From CAYSYY01 sp964576115 [NCBI: uncultured Gemmatimonadota bacterium] (GTDB lineage Bacteria; Blakebacterota; Blakebacteria; Blakebacterales): 27,926 bases of DNA. The position numbers were made by a program, and so were the translations under genes. Location: contig CAZNUA010000013.1 of assembly GCA_964576115.1 (NCBI GenBank), forward strand, positions 1 to 27,926. The letters run 5' to 3'. This document shows, in pieces, positions 1 through 7,737 of this stretch. The first letter of the stretch is position 1, and the number at the start of each line of letters is the position of its first letter. The notes under the pieces are model-generated. The model was not told the origin of the DNA and searched no databases. It saw nothing but the letters and a program-made list of their open reading frames with translations.

Positions 1-63
1 AATCCGATCGCACTCCGGCGTAATCCGATTGCACTCCGACTCAAAACGATCGTCATCCGGCGC
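1..63 (+). repeat. 21-bp tandem repeat, three degenerate copies
   Basis: Three consecutive 21-bp units start at 1, 22 and 43. The first two share AATCCGATYGCACTCCG; the third is more diverged but keeps CGATCG and TCCGGCG at the same register. The array runs off the left edge. In the frame of the downstream gene it reads as seven-residue units IRSHSGV, IRLHSDS, KRSSSGA, so it may be a coding minisatellite at the N-terminus or a repeat just upstream of the gene. Confidence 0.7.
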
Positions 64-1399
64 AACCCTCTGTTCGATCTCCCGCACGGCGAAGCGCAGT
101 TTCTTTCTGCCCTTCCTGGGAGCGCTTGTCGTCATCGCGATATCCGGATCCTCCACCCTTCAGGCCCAGGAGCGGGGAGCCGTGGTCGAGAACGGTACCA
201 TCAAGGTTTTCCTCGACGGTAACTACCGCATGCTCGGCGAGGATTTCATCCGCACCGAGATCGACTACGTGAACTGGGTGCGTGACCAGGCCGATGCCGA
301 CGTGCACCTCATCATTACCTCGCAGTCGGCCGGCAGCGGCGGTCAGGCCTACACGGTGGATTTCATCGGCATGGGGGAGTATGAGGATCGGACCGATCGG
401 CTGGTGCACACCTCGAGTCAGACCGACACCCGCGACGAGGTCCGCACCGGGGTGGTGCGGGTCATCCAGCTCGGTCTCGGTCCCTACCTGCTGCGCACAC
501 CCGCGGGGCGTAACCTGGTGCTCTCGATGGCCCGGAGCCGGGGCCGGGAAGAGAGGCCGGCCCTGCCCGAGATCGATCCATGGAATTTCTGGGTCTTCCG
601 GACCAGTCTGTCGGGCAATATCGAGGGGGAGAGCAGCCGGAAGAACCGCTCGGTCAACGGTTCCTTTTCGGCTCGCCGCATCACGGCCGACTGGAAGACC
701 GAGTTCGAACTCAACGGAGATTACCGCGAGAGCGAATATGAATTGACCGATTACACCATTCTGAATTTCAGGCACACCCTGCGTGGCGAAGCCTCGGTGA
801 TCAAGAGCCTCGGGGAGCATTTCGGGGCCGGTCTGCGTTTCAACGCCAGTTCCCAGACCAGATTGAATCAGCACCTCGATACCCGCCTCTCGCCGGCGGT
901 CGAGTACAGTTTCTACCCTTACAGTGATTTCACCCGCCGCCGGCTCACCCTGCAGTACTCCATCGGGGCTACCTGGGTCGAGTACGAGGAGAAGACTCTC
1001 TACGGCAAGATGAGCGAGATGCTCTACAATCAATCCCTGCGTCTGACTCTCTCGGTCACCCAGCCGTGGGGAAACGCCATGGGATCGATCGAGGGAGCTC
1101 ACTATTTCCACGACCTCGATCTCTATCATGTGAACGCCAACATCTGGTGCGACATCCGTCTCTTCCGGGGCTTCTCGCTCAACTTCAACGGTCGCTACGG
1201 GCAGGTGCACGACCAGCTCTATCTGGCTGCCGGTGGTGAGAGTGACGAGGATATCCTGCTGGAGATCAGGAAGCTTCAGACCAGCTTCGAGTACGAGGTC
1301 CGGTTTGGCTTCAGCTACACCTTCGGCTCGATCTTCAACGCCGCCGTGAACCCGCGTCTGTCGAGCGGCGGGGGGATGGAGCGGATGTTCCGCCGGTAA
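29..1399 (+). CDS. Outer-membrane beta-barrel protein, conserved hypothetical
   Basis: Probably a secreted outer-membrane protein. A basic stretch (TAKRSFF) is followed by a hydrophobic segment and an Ala-rich end (LQAQ) near residue 46, which reads as a signal peptide. Residues about 55-170 form a soluble-looking domain containing FIRTEIDYVNWVRDQADADV and a Gly-rich YTVDFIGMG stretch. Residues about 185-440 alternate polar and aromatic/hydrophobic residues in short strands with charged turns, as in an outer-membrane barrel. I recognise the general pattern of a conserved hypothetical family with the DADVH signature but cannot name a function. The start is uncertain: TTG at 29 lies inside the 21-bp repeat, no ATG/GTG/TTG occurs between it and the signal peptide, and the frame is open to the left edge, so the true start may lie outside the window. 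Only 33 nt separate it from the next gene. Confidence 0.75.
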   Translation: MHSDSKRSSSGATLCSISRTAKRSFFLPFLGALVVIAISGSSTLQAQERGAVVENGTIKVFLDGNYRMLGEDFIRTEIDYVNWVRDQADADVHLIITSQSAGSGGQAYTVDFIGMGEYEDRTDRLVHTSSQTDTRDEVRTGVVRVIQLGLGPYLLRTPAGRNLVLSMARSRGREERPALPEIDPWNFWVFRTSLSGNIEGESSRKNRSVNGSFSARRITADWKTEFELNGDYRESEYELTDYTILNFRHTLRGEASVIKSLGEHFGAGLRFNASSQTRLNQHLDTRLSPAVEYSFYPYSDFTRRRLTLQYSIGATWVEYEEKTLYGKMSEMLYNQSLRLTLSVTQPWGNAMGSIEGAHYFHDLDLYHVNANIWCDIRLFRGFSLNFNGRYGQVHDQLYLAAGGESDEDILLEIRKLQTSFEYEVRFGFSYTFGSIFNAAVNPRLSSGGGMERMFRR

Positions 1400-1432
1400 C
1401 CGACCGGCAGAGAAACCGACGGGAACGTCGTG

Positions 1433-2596
1433 ATGACATCACGCGAACGGCTGCTGACAGCCCTCGACGTCGGGATTCCCGACCGGCTTCCCGTCACGAC
1501 CCACCATCTGATGCCCTCCTTTCTGTCGCAGACCTGCGGCGGAATCTCTGCCCTCGATTTCTTTGACCGGTACGGCCTCGATCCCATCCTCTGGATCGCC
1601 GCCCACCGCCCCGACCAGGGGCGCGGGCACGTCTTCAGTCCCTCACAACCCGAACCGGGTTACCTCGATCCCCGCTGGATCGAATCAGAGCAGTGGCGGA
1701 TCGAGATCGAGCCGCTGTCCGACAATAGCTGTCGCACCGACCTGTTCCGCATCCATACTCCCGGCGGCCAGCTGCAAATGGCCACGCGGGCCTCACCAGA
1801 AACCGCCTGGGTTGTCGAACGTCTCGTCAAGGAAAAGGGCGATATCGATCTCATCGCCCGCTACGCTCCGGCTCCGCTCTGCGACACCGAAGCGGTGAAC
1901 GAAGCCGCTGAAGAGTTCGGCGATCAGGGTATGGTGCGCGGTACCGTGCCCGGCTTCGATATCTACGGTCAACCCGGCTGCTGGCAGGATGCGGCCGTTC
2001 TGGTGGGAACCGAGCGTCTCATCATGGAAACCTTCGACGACCCGGTCTGGGTGCGGACTCTGCTCGACATCGTGCGCGAACGCAAGCTGGCCTGGATCGC
2101 CTCGTCCGCCGGAGCCCGCTTCGACCTGCTCGAGCTGGGCGGGGGTGATGCCAGCTCGACCGTCATATCGCCCGACATCTTCGAGTCGTTCGTGGCCCCC
2201 TGGGATTGTGAACTGATCGCGGCCGCTCATGCGGTCGGGCAGCGGGTGGTCTACCACACCTGCGGGGGGATGATGCCGTTGCTCGAACTGATCGCGGCCA
2301 CCGAACCCGACGCCATGGAAACCTTTACCCCACCCTCGCTCGGCGGCGATGTCGACCTGGCCCGGGCCCGCGAGCGGCTCGGGAACCGGGTCTGCATGAT
2401 CGGCGGTTTCGACCAGGCACGGTTTTTCACCGGATGCACTCCGGCCGAAACCCGCCGCGCGGTCCGGAGCTGTTTCGAAGCCGCCGGGGCGCAGGGGGGC
2501 TACATTCTGGCGCCCTCCGATCATTTCTTCGAAGCCGAACCGGAGCTCATCGAAGCCTTTGCCGATGAAGCCCGGTCGTGTATCTATCCGGCCTGA
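1433..2596 (+). CDS. Uroporphyrinogen decarboxylase (UroD)-fold protein, MtaA/CmuA-like
   Basis: Member of the UroD/corrinoid methyltransferase superfamily, about 388 residues, normal for the group. The opening TSRERLLTALDVGIPDRLPV is typical. The core has DLLELGGGDASSTVISP (near 232-248), then YHTCGG (275-280) and ETFTPPSLGGDVDL (297-310), and closes with GGYILAPSDHFF (356-367). H276 and C278 correspond to the His-x-Cys zinc ligands of methyl-transferring members. The third Cys that MtaA-type enzymes carry near the final motif is absent here (APSDHF). Substrate is therefore unknown; true heme-pathway HemE is unlikely given the His-x-Cys motif and the absence of hem neighbours. GTG at 1430 and ATG at 1433 are both possible starts; the RBS is weak. 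No corrinoid protein is encoded nearby. Confidence 0.8.
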   Translation: MTSRERLLTALDVGIPDRLPVTTHHLMPSFLSQTCGGISALDFFDRYGLDPILWIAAHRPDQGRGHVFSPSQPEPGYLDPRWIESEQWRIEIEPLSDNSCRTDLFRIHTPGGQLQMATRASPETAWVVERLVKEKGDIDLIARYAPAPLCDTEAVNEAAEEFGDQGMVRGTVPGFDIYGQPGCWQDAAVLVGTERLIMETFDDPVWVRTLLDIVRERKLAWIASSAGARFDLLELGGGDASSTVISPDIFESFVAPWDCELIAAAHAVGQRVVYHTCGGMMPLLELIAATEPDAMETFTPPSLGGDVDLARARERLGNRVCMIGGFDQARFFTGCTPAETRRAVRSCFEAAGAQGGYILAPSDHFFEAEPELIEAFADEARSCIYPA

Positions 2597-2623
2597 TACA
2601 AAGACATTCAGAGACAGGCTCGG

Positions 2624-2654
2624 GCGGCCGGAGACAGAACGCCGGTCCGGCCGC
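2624..2654 (+). repeat. 8-bp inverted repeat between uroD-like gene and menG
   Basis: GCGGCCGG (2624-2631) and CCGGCCGC (2647-2654) form a perfect 8-bp stem around a 15-nt loop, 28 nt after the upstream stop codon. There is no T-run after it, so it is more likely an RNA-processing or weak termination hairpin than a classical intrinsic terminator. GAGACAG also occurs twice here (2611 and 2631). Confidence 0.45.
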
Positions 2655-2694
2655 AACGGGATGGTGTGAAAGGGAGGAGAACGGGATTCGACCG

Positions 2695-3393
2695 ATGAGC
2701 GGGGCGGTGCAGAGAATATTCAGCGGTATCGAGGATACCTATGAGGGGATCAATCACCTGCTCACCTTCGGGCTCGATATTCTCTGGCGCCGGCGGGCAG
2801 TGCGGCTGGCGGTTCGTGCCGGCGGGCGGCGCTGGCTCGATGTCTGTGCCGGCACCGGCGAGACCGCCTGCTACCTGAAGCGACGGGCCGGACCGGATGT
2901 CGGTGTGACGGCGGTCGATTTTTCGGCTCCGATGCTCCGGACCGCGGCCCGCAAACCCGCCGCTGCGGGGATCCACTTTACCCTGGCCGACACCGGCCGG
3001 CTCCCCTTTGCCGACGGGACATTCGACCTGGTCACCCTCTCCTTCGCCACCAGGAACCTGAAGACGGGATCGCAGGCGCTCCCGACCGTCTTCGCCGAAA
3101 TAATCCGGGCGTTGCGTCCCGGCGGCCGCTTCGTCAACCTCGAGACCAGCCAGCCCCGCCGGCGTCTGCTGCGAACTCTCTCTCGCGCCTATGTCGGTCT
3201 GGTCGTGCGGCCGGTGGGGCGGTGGATTTCGGGCTCTGATGCCGCCTATGCTTACCTGAGCAGTACTATTCCCCGCTTCCACGGAGCGGAGGAACTGGCG
3301 GCGATCCTCGGCGCGGCCGGCTTCGAAAAGGTCGAGTACCGGTCTTTGCTGGGTGGTGTGGCGGCCATCCATATCGCCCGCAAAACCTGCTGA
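2695..3393 (+). CDS. menG: Demethylmenaquinone methyltransferase-like (UbiE/MenG family)
   Basis: SAM-dependent C-methyltransferase of the UbiE/MenG family, expected to carry out the last step of menaquinone synthesis in the cytoplasm at the membrane. From ATG 2695 the protein has 232 residues, normal for the family. Features: EDTYEGINHLLTFGLDILWR (13-32) matches the family's N-terminal signature; SAM motif I LDVCAGTGETA (48-58); VDFSAPML (74-81); LPFADGTFDLVTLSFATRNL (103-122), strongly MenG-like; RALRPGGRFVNLE (138-150); and AYAYLSSTIPRF (184-195) with GGVAAIHIARK at the end. The frame is open back to 2578, but ATG 2695 begins the conserved region and is preceded by AGGGAGGAGA at 2671-2680, a somewhat distant RBS. 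No other men genes are in view, so the assignment rests on motifs. Confidence 0.85.
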   Translation: MSGAVQRIFSGIEDTYEGINHLLTFGLDILWRRRAVRLAVRAGGRRWLDVCAGTGETACYLKRRAGPDVGVTAVDFSAPMLRTAARKPAAAGIHFTLADTGRLPFADGTFDLVTLSFATRNLKTGSQALPTVFAEIIRALRPGGRFVNLETSQPRRRLLRTLSRAYVGLVVRPVGRWISGSDAAYAYLSSTIPRFHGAEELAAILGAAGFEKVEYRSLLGGVAAIHIARKTC

Positions 3394-3506
3394 CAGGATA
3401 GGAATCGGGGAGATCGGGACCGCTGAAGGTCGGGAATACGGCGGGGAAGGAATCCACGAAGGACGAAGTCCGGGAGGGAAGAACTCGGGAAAGAAAGGGG
3501 CGGGGC

Positions 3507-4667
3507 GTGCAGTACCGGCAGCTGGGACAGACCGGCGAAGAGGTTTCGGTTCTGGGATTCGGATGTATGCGACTGCCGGTGATCGATGGTGATGAGACCT
3601 GCATCGACGAGCCGCAGGCCACACGCATGCTCGATCGGGCCCTGGAGCTGGGGGTGAACTACGTCGACACCGCCTGGCCCTACCACGGCGGCCACAGCGA
3701 ACCGTGGCTGGGGCGGGCACTGGCCGCCGGGGGACGGCGCGAGCGGGTTCTGATCGCCACCAAGCTGCCGGTCTGGGATCTGAAGCATCCCGATGACTGC
3801 GAGCGGATTTTCACCGAACAGCTCAGACGCCTGCAGACCGACCGGATCGATTGTTACCTGCTGCACAATCTCAACCGCCGCAACTGGCGCCGGGCCCGCG
3901 AGAAGGGCGCCCTCGACTTTCTCGACCGCCAGCTGGCACAGGGGAGGATCCGGTACGCCGGATTCTCTTTTCACGACGATCCCGATCTCTTTGCTGAAAT
4001 CGTCGCGGCCCGGGAGTGGTTCTTATGCCAGATCCAGCTCAACTATATGGACGAGCGCTATCAGGCGGGTACCGAAGGCATGCGTCTGGCGGCCGGGCGC
4101 GGTCTCGGGGTGATCGTGATGGAACCGCTGCGGGGGGGCAAGCTGGCGGCGTTGCCCGATGATATTCAGCGCCTTTTCGCCACCTCCGGGATCGAACGCA
4201 CCCCCGCCGCCTGGGCCCTGCGCTGGGTCTGGGATCAGCCCGAGGTATCCCTGGCTCTGAGCGGCATGGGCGCCCCGGCCGAGCTGGAAGAGAATGCGGC
4301 TACGGCTTCAGCGGCCGTGCCGGGCGCGCTGACGGCCGCCGAGTATGGGGTCATCGATCGGGTGCGCACCAGGCTGCGCGAGCGGATGCCGGTTCCCTGT
4401 ACGGTCTGCCGCTACTGCCTGCCCTGTCCCGAAGGAGTCAACATCCCCAAGATCTTCAATCTCTATAACAATGCCGCTCTGTACCAGGATGTGAAAGAGC
4501 CGGCGGGCTATTACACTATGATCATGCTCTCGTCCGAGCGGGCCGACCGGTGCGTGGAGTGCGGCACATGCGTCGAACTCTGTCCGCAGCAGATCGACAT
4601 TCCGGCCGAACTGGCCCGGGCTCACGAACTTTTCACGAAGGCCTCGCAACCGGCTGAAGGGGACTGA
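3507..4667 (+). CDS. Aldo/keto reductase with C-terminal twin 4Fe-4S motifs
   Basis: NADPH-dependent aldo/keto reductase fused to a ferredoxin-like tail. The N-terminal TIM barrel carries the usual catalytic tetrad: D54 and Y59 in YVDTAWPYHGG, K86 in ATKLP and H120 in LLHNL. The C-terminal region has two cysteine sets, C298-x2-C301-x2-C304-x2-C307 and C349-x2-C352-x2-C355-x3-C359-P, read as two iron-sulfur clusters. This architecture is known in anaerobes and is generally annotated as Fe-S aldo/keto reductase with unknown physiological substrate. Start is GTG 3507 with a G-rich upstream region. The 113-nt gap before it is strongly purine-rich but holds no obvious structure. The gene is followed after 44 nt by the DsrE-like selenoprotein and may be co-transcribed with it. 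Confidence 0.9.
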   Translation: MQYRQLGQTGEEVSVLGFGCMRLPVIDGDETCIDEPQATRMLDRALELGVNYVDTAWPYHGGHSEPWLGRALAAGGRRERVLIATKLPVWDLKHPDDCERIFTEQLRRLQTDRIDCYLLHNLNRRNWRRAREKGALDFLDRQLAQGRIRYAGFSFHDDPDLFAEIVAAREWFLCQIQLNYMDERYQAGTEGMRLAAGRGLGVIVMEPLRGGKLAALPDDIQRLFATSGIERTPAAWALRWVWDQPEVSLALSGMGAPAELEENAATASAAVPGALTAAEYGVIDRVRTRLRERMPVPCTVCRYCLPCPEGVNIPKIFNLYNNAALYQDVKEPAGYYTMIMLSSERADRCVECGTCVELCPQQIDIPAELARAHELFTKASQPAEGD

Positions 4668-4711
4668 CCGTCCGGCGATCCGGGAAGCCGGAGGCAAGGA
4701 GGATTATCCGC

Positions 4712-5074
4712 ATGTCACGTTTTCTGTTCATCGCCACCCATGGAACCGACGATCCCGCCCGGGCGACCTGGCCTTTCGAGATGGCCCTGGGAGCGGTCGG
4801 GGAAGGGCACCAGGCTGCGGTTGCCCTGCTCGGTGAGGCGGTCGTGACGATGCGCGACGAGGTCGTGTCCGAACTGCACGGCTTCGGCACGCCGCCGCTG
4901 GCTGAGATCATGGCCGGGATCTCCGAGCATGCGATTCCGGTCTATGTCTGAGGCTCCTGCGCGCGGACCCGTGGGGTCTCGGAAGAGGATTTTGCAGACA
5001 AGCGGGGACTTTGGCTCAACACCGGGCTCTTCATGGAGCTGATCGACACCTACGACCGGGTGATCACCTTCTGA
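4712..5074 (+). CDS. DsrE-like selenoprotein, Sec encoded by TGA at 4949
   Basis: Small cytoplasmic DsrE/DsrF-fold protein, probably a thiol/selenol sulfur- or electron-transfer protein. ATG 4712 follows a strong RBS, AAGGAGG (4696-4702). The N-terminus (SRFLFIATHGTDDPARATWP) and middle (AVALLGEAVV, GTPPLAEIM) fit DsrE-family proteins. After PVYV the frame meets TGA (4949-4951), then continues as GSCARTRGVSEEDFADKRG and ends DTYDRVITF before TGA at 5072. Cys homologues in the family read VYxCGxCAxxRG, so TGA sits exactly at the first Cys. Reading it as selenocysteine (residue 80) gives a Sec-Gly-Ser-Cys motif and a 120-residue product, the usual length. I counted 33 of 40 codons after the TGA with G or C at the third position, as expected for coding DNA. 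A hairpin follows at the expected SECIS distance. Sec-containing DsrE-like proteins have, as I recall, been reported in other bacteria. The alternative is a nonsense-truncated 79-residue pseudogene. The selA/B/C/D genes are not in this window. Confidence 0.85.
4952..4989 (+). promoter_or_regulatory. Candidate bacterial SECIS element
   Basis: Directly after the TGA, GGACCC (4965-4970) pairs with GGGTCT (4974-4979, one G-U pair) around a GTG loop (4971-4973). A lower helix can form between TCCT (4955-4958) and AGGA (4986-4989) across an internal loop. The loop GU falls at nucleotides 20-21 after the TGA, the same register as the GU of the E. coli fdhF SECIS by my count from memory. Bacterial SelB needs such an apical stem with G/U in the loop inside the coding region. 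The 3-nt loop is at the short end, though opening one C-G pair gives five. Confidence 0.7.
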
Positions 5075-5168
5075 TCCGGATCCCGGTCTGGCTTTGTAAA
5101 CGGTTGTTCCACCTGTATCCGCGAGAGCATTTGGTGGTGCCCGGTAGTGATTCTGAACCAGCTGTCCG

Positions 5169-6449
5169 TCAGGCGATGATCTCGGTCCCGTCGGGCAGAG
5201 CGACACCTTTCGGGATGACGACGATACCGTCCCGTACATAGTATCCCTCGCCCTCGGTGTCTTCGGCACCGGACCGTCCCTGCAGGACGACCCGGCGTCC
5301 GAGGCGGGCATTCTTGTCGATGATGGCCCGCTCGATCCGGCTGCCTTCTCCGATTCCCAGCGGCGGATCCCCCGGCCGTTCGTTCGGATAAAAGTCGGCT
5401 CCCATCATGACCGTATCGCGGATCTCGCATGCCGAGCGGATGATCGAGCGGACTCCGATGATGCTGTGCTCCACGGTGCACTCGTGCAGGCCGCATCCAT
5501 CGGCCAGCAGAGTATCCTGCACCCGGGCGTTCCCTATCCGTACCGGCGGCAGGTAGCGCGGGTGGGTGTAAATCTGGGCGTCGCGGTGCTTGAATTTAAA
5601 GGGGGGATCGGGTTCGGCCAGGGCCAGGCTGGCCTCGTAATAACTTCCGATCGTCCCGATGTCCTCCCAATAACCGTCGAAGAGATAGGCAAAGGCGTTC
5701 CGCTTGCCGATTGCGGCGGGGATGATCTCGTGCCCGAAATCGGTCGTCCCGGGATTGGCATCAAGAGCCTCGCGCAGGGCCTGCAATTCCCAGACGTAGA
5801 TCCCCATGCTGGCCGCCCACGGTTTGACCTCCGGAGTGCTGCCCTCTGGATAGAGTTCGGTCGGAACCTCGAACCCGGCCAGTTCCTCGATCCGGTCGGG
5901 CTTCTCCACGAATCCCGCGATCCGTCCGCCGGGCTCGATCTGCATGATGCCGAGCCCGCTGAAGGCGGTGCGCTCGATCAGGTTCCCCGCCACGGTGACC
6001 TCGGCCTCCCGCTCGCGGTGCTGTGCCAGCACCTCTCTGAAATCCATGCGGTAGAGCTGGTCGCCGCTCAGGATCAGAACCCGTTCCGCTGCCCAGTCGT
6101 CGAGCCGTTCGAGGGTTTTGCGTACGGCATCGGCGGTGCCTTCGTACCAGTCGGTGCTCTCGCCCAGGGTCTGGCTGGCGGCCTGGATTTCCACAAAGCC
6201 GTCGCTCAGATGCCCGAGGGAATAGGTACTGCGGATATGCCGGTGCAGGCTGGCGGAATTGAACTGGGTCAGCACGTAGATCCGGTCGAGCCCGGCATGC
6301 AGGGCGTTACTGATCGGCACGTCCACCAGCCGGTACTTGCCCCCCAGGGGAACGGCCGGCTTGCTGCGCACCCGGGTCAGGGGAAACAGACGGGTTCCCC
6401 GCCCGCCGCCGAGAATCAGAGTCAGGATTTTCTGCACGGCCACCGGCAT
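5169..6449 (-). CDS. glgC: Glucose-1-phosphate adenylyltransferase (ADP-glucose pyrophosphorylase)
   Basis: Makes ADP-glucose from ATP and glucose-1-phosphate, the committed step of glycogen synthesis. The 426-residue length is normal. Nucleotide-binding motif GGGRGTRLFPLT (14-25) and SKPAVPLGGKYRLVDVP (29-45) are diagnostic; WYEGTADAVRK (101-111), SGDQLYRMD (128-136), FVEKP (180-184) and SMGIYVW (214-220) form the active site. The C-terminal third is the left-handed beta-helix domain (SIIGVRSIIRSACEIRDTV and onward). ATG 6449 abuts AAAAAGG, too close to act as its RBS; GTG at 6443 or 6437 has better spacing and may be the true start. It converges on the DsrE gene with a 94-nt gap that has no clear terminator, and diverges from the alcohol dehydrogenase. 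No glgA or glgB is in view. Confidence 0.95.
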   Translation of the reverse strand: MPVAVQKILTLILGGGRGTRLFPLTRVRSKPAVPLGGKYRLVDVPISNALHAGLDRIYVLTQFNSASLHRHIRSTYSLGHLSDGFVEIQAASQTLGESTDWYEGTADAVRKTLERLDDWAAERVLILSGDQLYRMDFREVLAQHREREAEVTVAGNLIERTAFSGLGIMQIEPGGRIAGFVEKPDRIEELAGFEVPTELYPEGSTPEVKPWAASMGIYVWELQALREALDANPGTTDFGHEIIPAAIGKRNAFAYLFDGYWEDIGTIGSYYEASLALAEPDPPFKFKHRDAQIYTHPRYLPPVRIGNARVQDTLLADGCGLHECTVEHSIIGVRSIIRSACEIRDTVMMGADFYPNERPGDPPLGIGEGSRIERAIIDKNARLGRRVVLQGRSGAEDTEGEGYYVRDGIVVIPKGVALPDGTEIIA

Positions 6450-6535
6450 CCTTTTTCAGGTGAAGGGGTCTTTCGGGAAGGGTAGGTTGGGGTCCGAAGA
6501 CTGTCAATGCACCTGCCGCCGTGACGGGAGGTTCC

Positions 6536-7735
6536 ATGCGCTTCACCTTTCACAACCCGGTCAAGGTCTATTTCGGTCCCGGCGAGTTCGACCGGGCCGG
6601 CGAACTGGCCGCCCGGCTCGGGAGTCGGGCCCTGGTCGTAACGGGGCAGGGGAGCGCCGATCGGCACGGGTACCTTACCCGCCTCACCGAACGGCTCGAA
6701 GCGGCCGGTGTGGACCGGATTCACTTTCCCGGCATCGAACCCAATCCGCACCTCGAGACCTGCCAGTCGGCGGCGTGGGCCGCCCGCCGGGCCGGGTGCG
6801 ACATGGTTCTCGGCCTTGGCGGCGGATCGGTCATGGATGCCTGCAAGGCGATCGCGGCCGGCGTCTATCATCTCGAGGATCTCTGGGATTTTCACGATCA
6901 CGGTCAGGAGACCGTGCGCCGTGTGGACCGGGCCCTGCCGATCATGGTGATCCCGACTCTGGCTGCTACGGGTTCCGAGATGAACGGCAACGCGGTCATC
7001 ACCCGCTGGGCTACGCGCGAGAAGTGCGTTCTCAACTCCCCCCTGCTGGTTCCCGACCTGGCTCTGATCGACCCCGGACTCACCCTGACCGTTCCCCTCG
7101 ACTATGCCCTCGACGGCGTCTATGACATGGCGATCCACGTTATGGAGAGCTACTTCAACGGCGATCCCGAAGCCCTCCTGCAGGGTCGCATCATCGAGGG
7201 CTTCCTGCTCACCGCCCTGGCCGAAGGGACGCGGCTGTATGCCGATCCGCAGGATCTGGCGGTGCGCGGTAATGTGCAGTGGGCCAGCGCCCTGGCCCTG
7301 TCGGGTTTCTTCACTGCCGGACGGGGGGGGCCCTATCCGGTGCACAAGCTCGAGCATCCCCTCTCGGCCCATTGGGATATCAGCCACGGTCGCGGCCTGG
7401 CCCTGCTGATGCCGCGCTGGATGTGGTACGTCTGCCCTTCTGCGCCGGCGCTTTTCGCCGCCTTCGCCCGACGGGTCATGCAGGTGGCCGATTCGGGCGA
7501 TGACCTTGCCGACGCTCGGGCTGGAATCCGGGCCCTGGTCCAGTGGCAGGCGAGCGTGGACCTGCATTTCACCCTCGCCGATCTGGGACTGGAGGACGAG
7601 GCGACCCTGCAGCGGGCCGCCGCCGACTGCCTCAGGCTCTACGGTCGCAAGGGGCGGATAGACGGAATTCGTCCGCTCGAACAGGAAGATGTGCTGGCGA
7701 TCTATCGGCTCTGCGCCGACCGCGTACTTCTATAG
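6536..7735 (+). CDS. Iron-containing alcohol dehydrogenase (YqhD/butanol dehydrogenase-like)
   Basis: NAD(P)-dependent group III alcohol dehydrogenase, 399 residues. The nucleotide-binding GLGGGSVMDACKAIAAG (93-109) and PTLAATGSEMNGNAVIT (140-156) are hallmark motifs. Metal ligands by comparison with YqhD are D197, H201 (YDMAIHV), H270 and H284 (PVHKLEHPLSAHWDISHG), with the family's 14-residue spacing between the last two. Likely reduces aldehydes to alcohols; substrate not predictable. Although an upstream in-frame GTG exists at 6521, GGGAGG just before ATG 6536 decides the start, and MRFTFHNPVKVYFG is the family's usual opening. It diverges from glgC with 86 nt between and converges on the sensor-like gene with only 2 nt between stop codons. 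Confidence 0.9.
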   Translation: MRFTFHNPVKVYFGPGEFDRAGELAARLGSRALVVTGQGSADRHGYLTRLTERLEAAGVDRIHFPGIEPNPHLETCQSAAWAARRAGCDMVLGLGGGSVMDACKAIAAGVYHLEDLWDFHDHGQETVRRVDRALPIMVIPTLAATGSEMNGNAVITRWATREKCVLNSPLLVPDLALIDPGLTLTVPLDYALDGVYDMAIHVMESYFNGDPEALLQGRIIEGFLLTALAEGTRLYADPQDLAVRGNVQWASALALSGFFTAGRGGPYPVHKLEHPLSAHWDISHGRGLALLMPRWMWYVCPSAPALFAAFARRVMQVADSGDDLADARAGIRALVQWQASVDLHFTLADLGLEDEATLQRAAADCLRLYGRKGRIDGIRPLEQEDVLAIYRLCADRVLL

Positions 7736-7737
7736 AA

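Noticed and set aside
53-1210. 385-residue open frame on the minus strand
   Set aside because: Antisense to the signal-peptide-bearing outer-membrane protein; composition rich in Val/Glu/Gly without domains.
4712-4951. A 79-residue protein ending at TGA 4949
   Set aside because: Conservation-like sequence and coding base composition continue in the same frame for 40 codons and a SECIS-like hairpin follows, so the TGA is better read as Sec.
5073-5082. GATCCGGATC palindrome as a terminator between dsrE-like gene and glgC
   Set aside because: Too short, no loop and no T-run on either strand.
5466-6485. 339-residue open frame on the plus strand
   Set aside because: Antisense to glgC, which is unmistakable by motifs.
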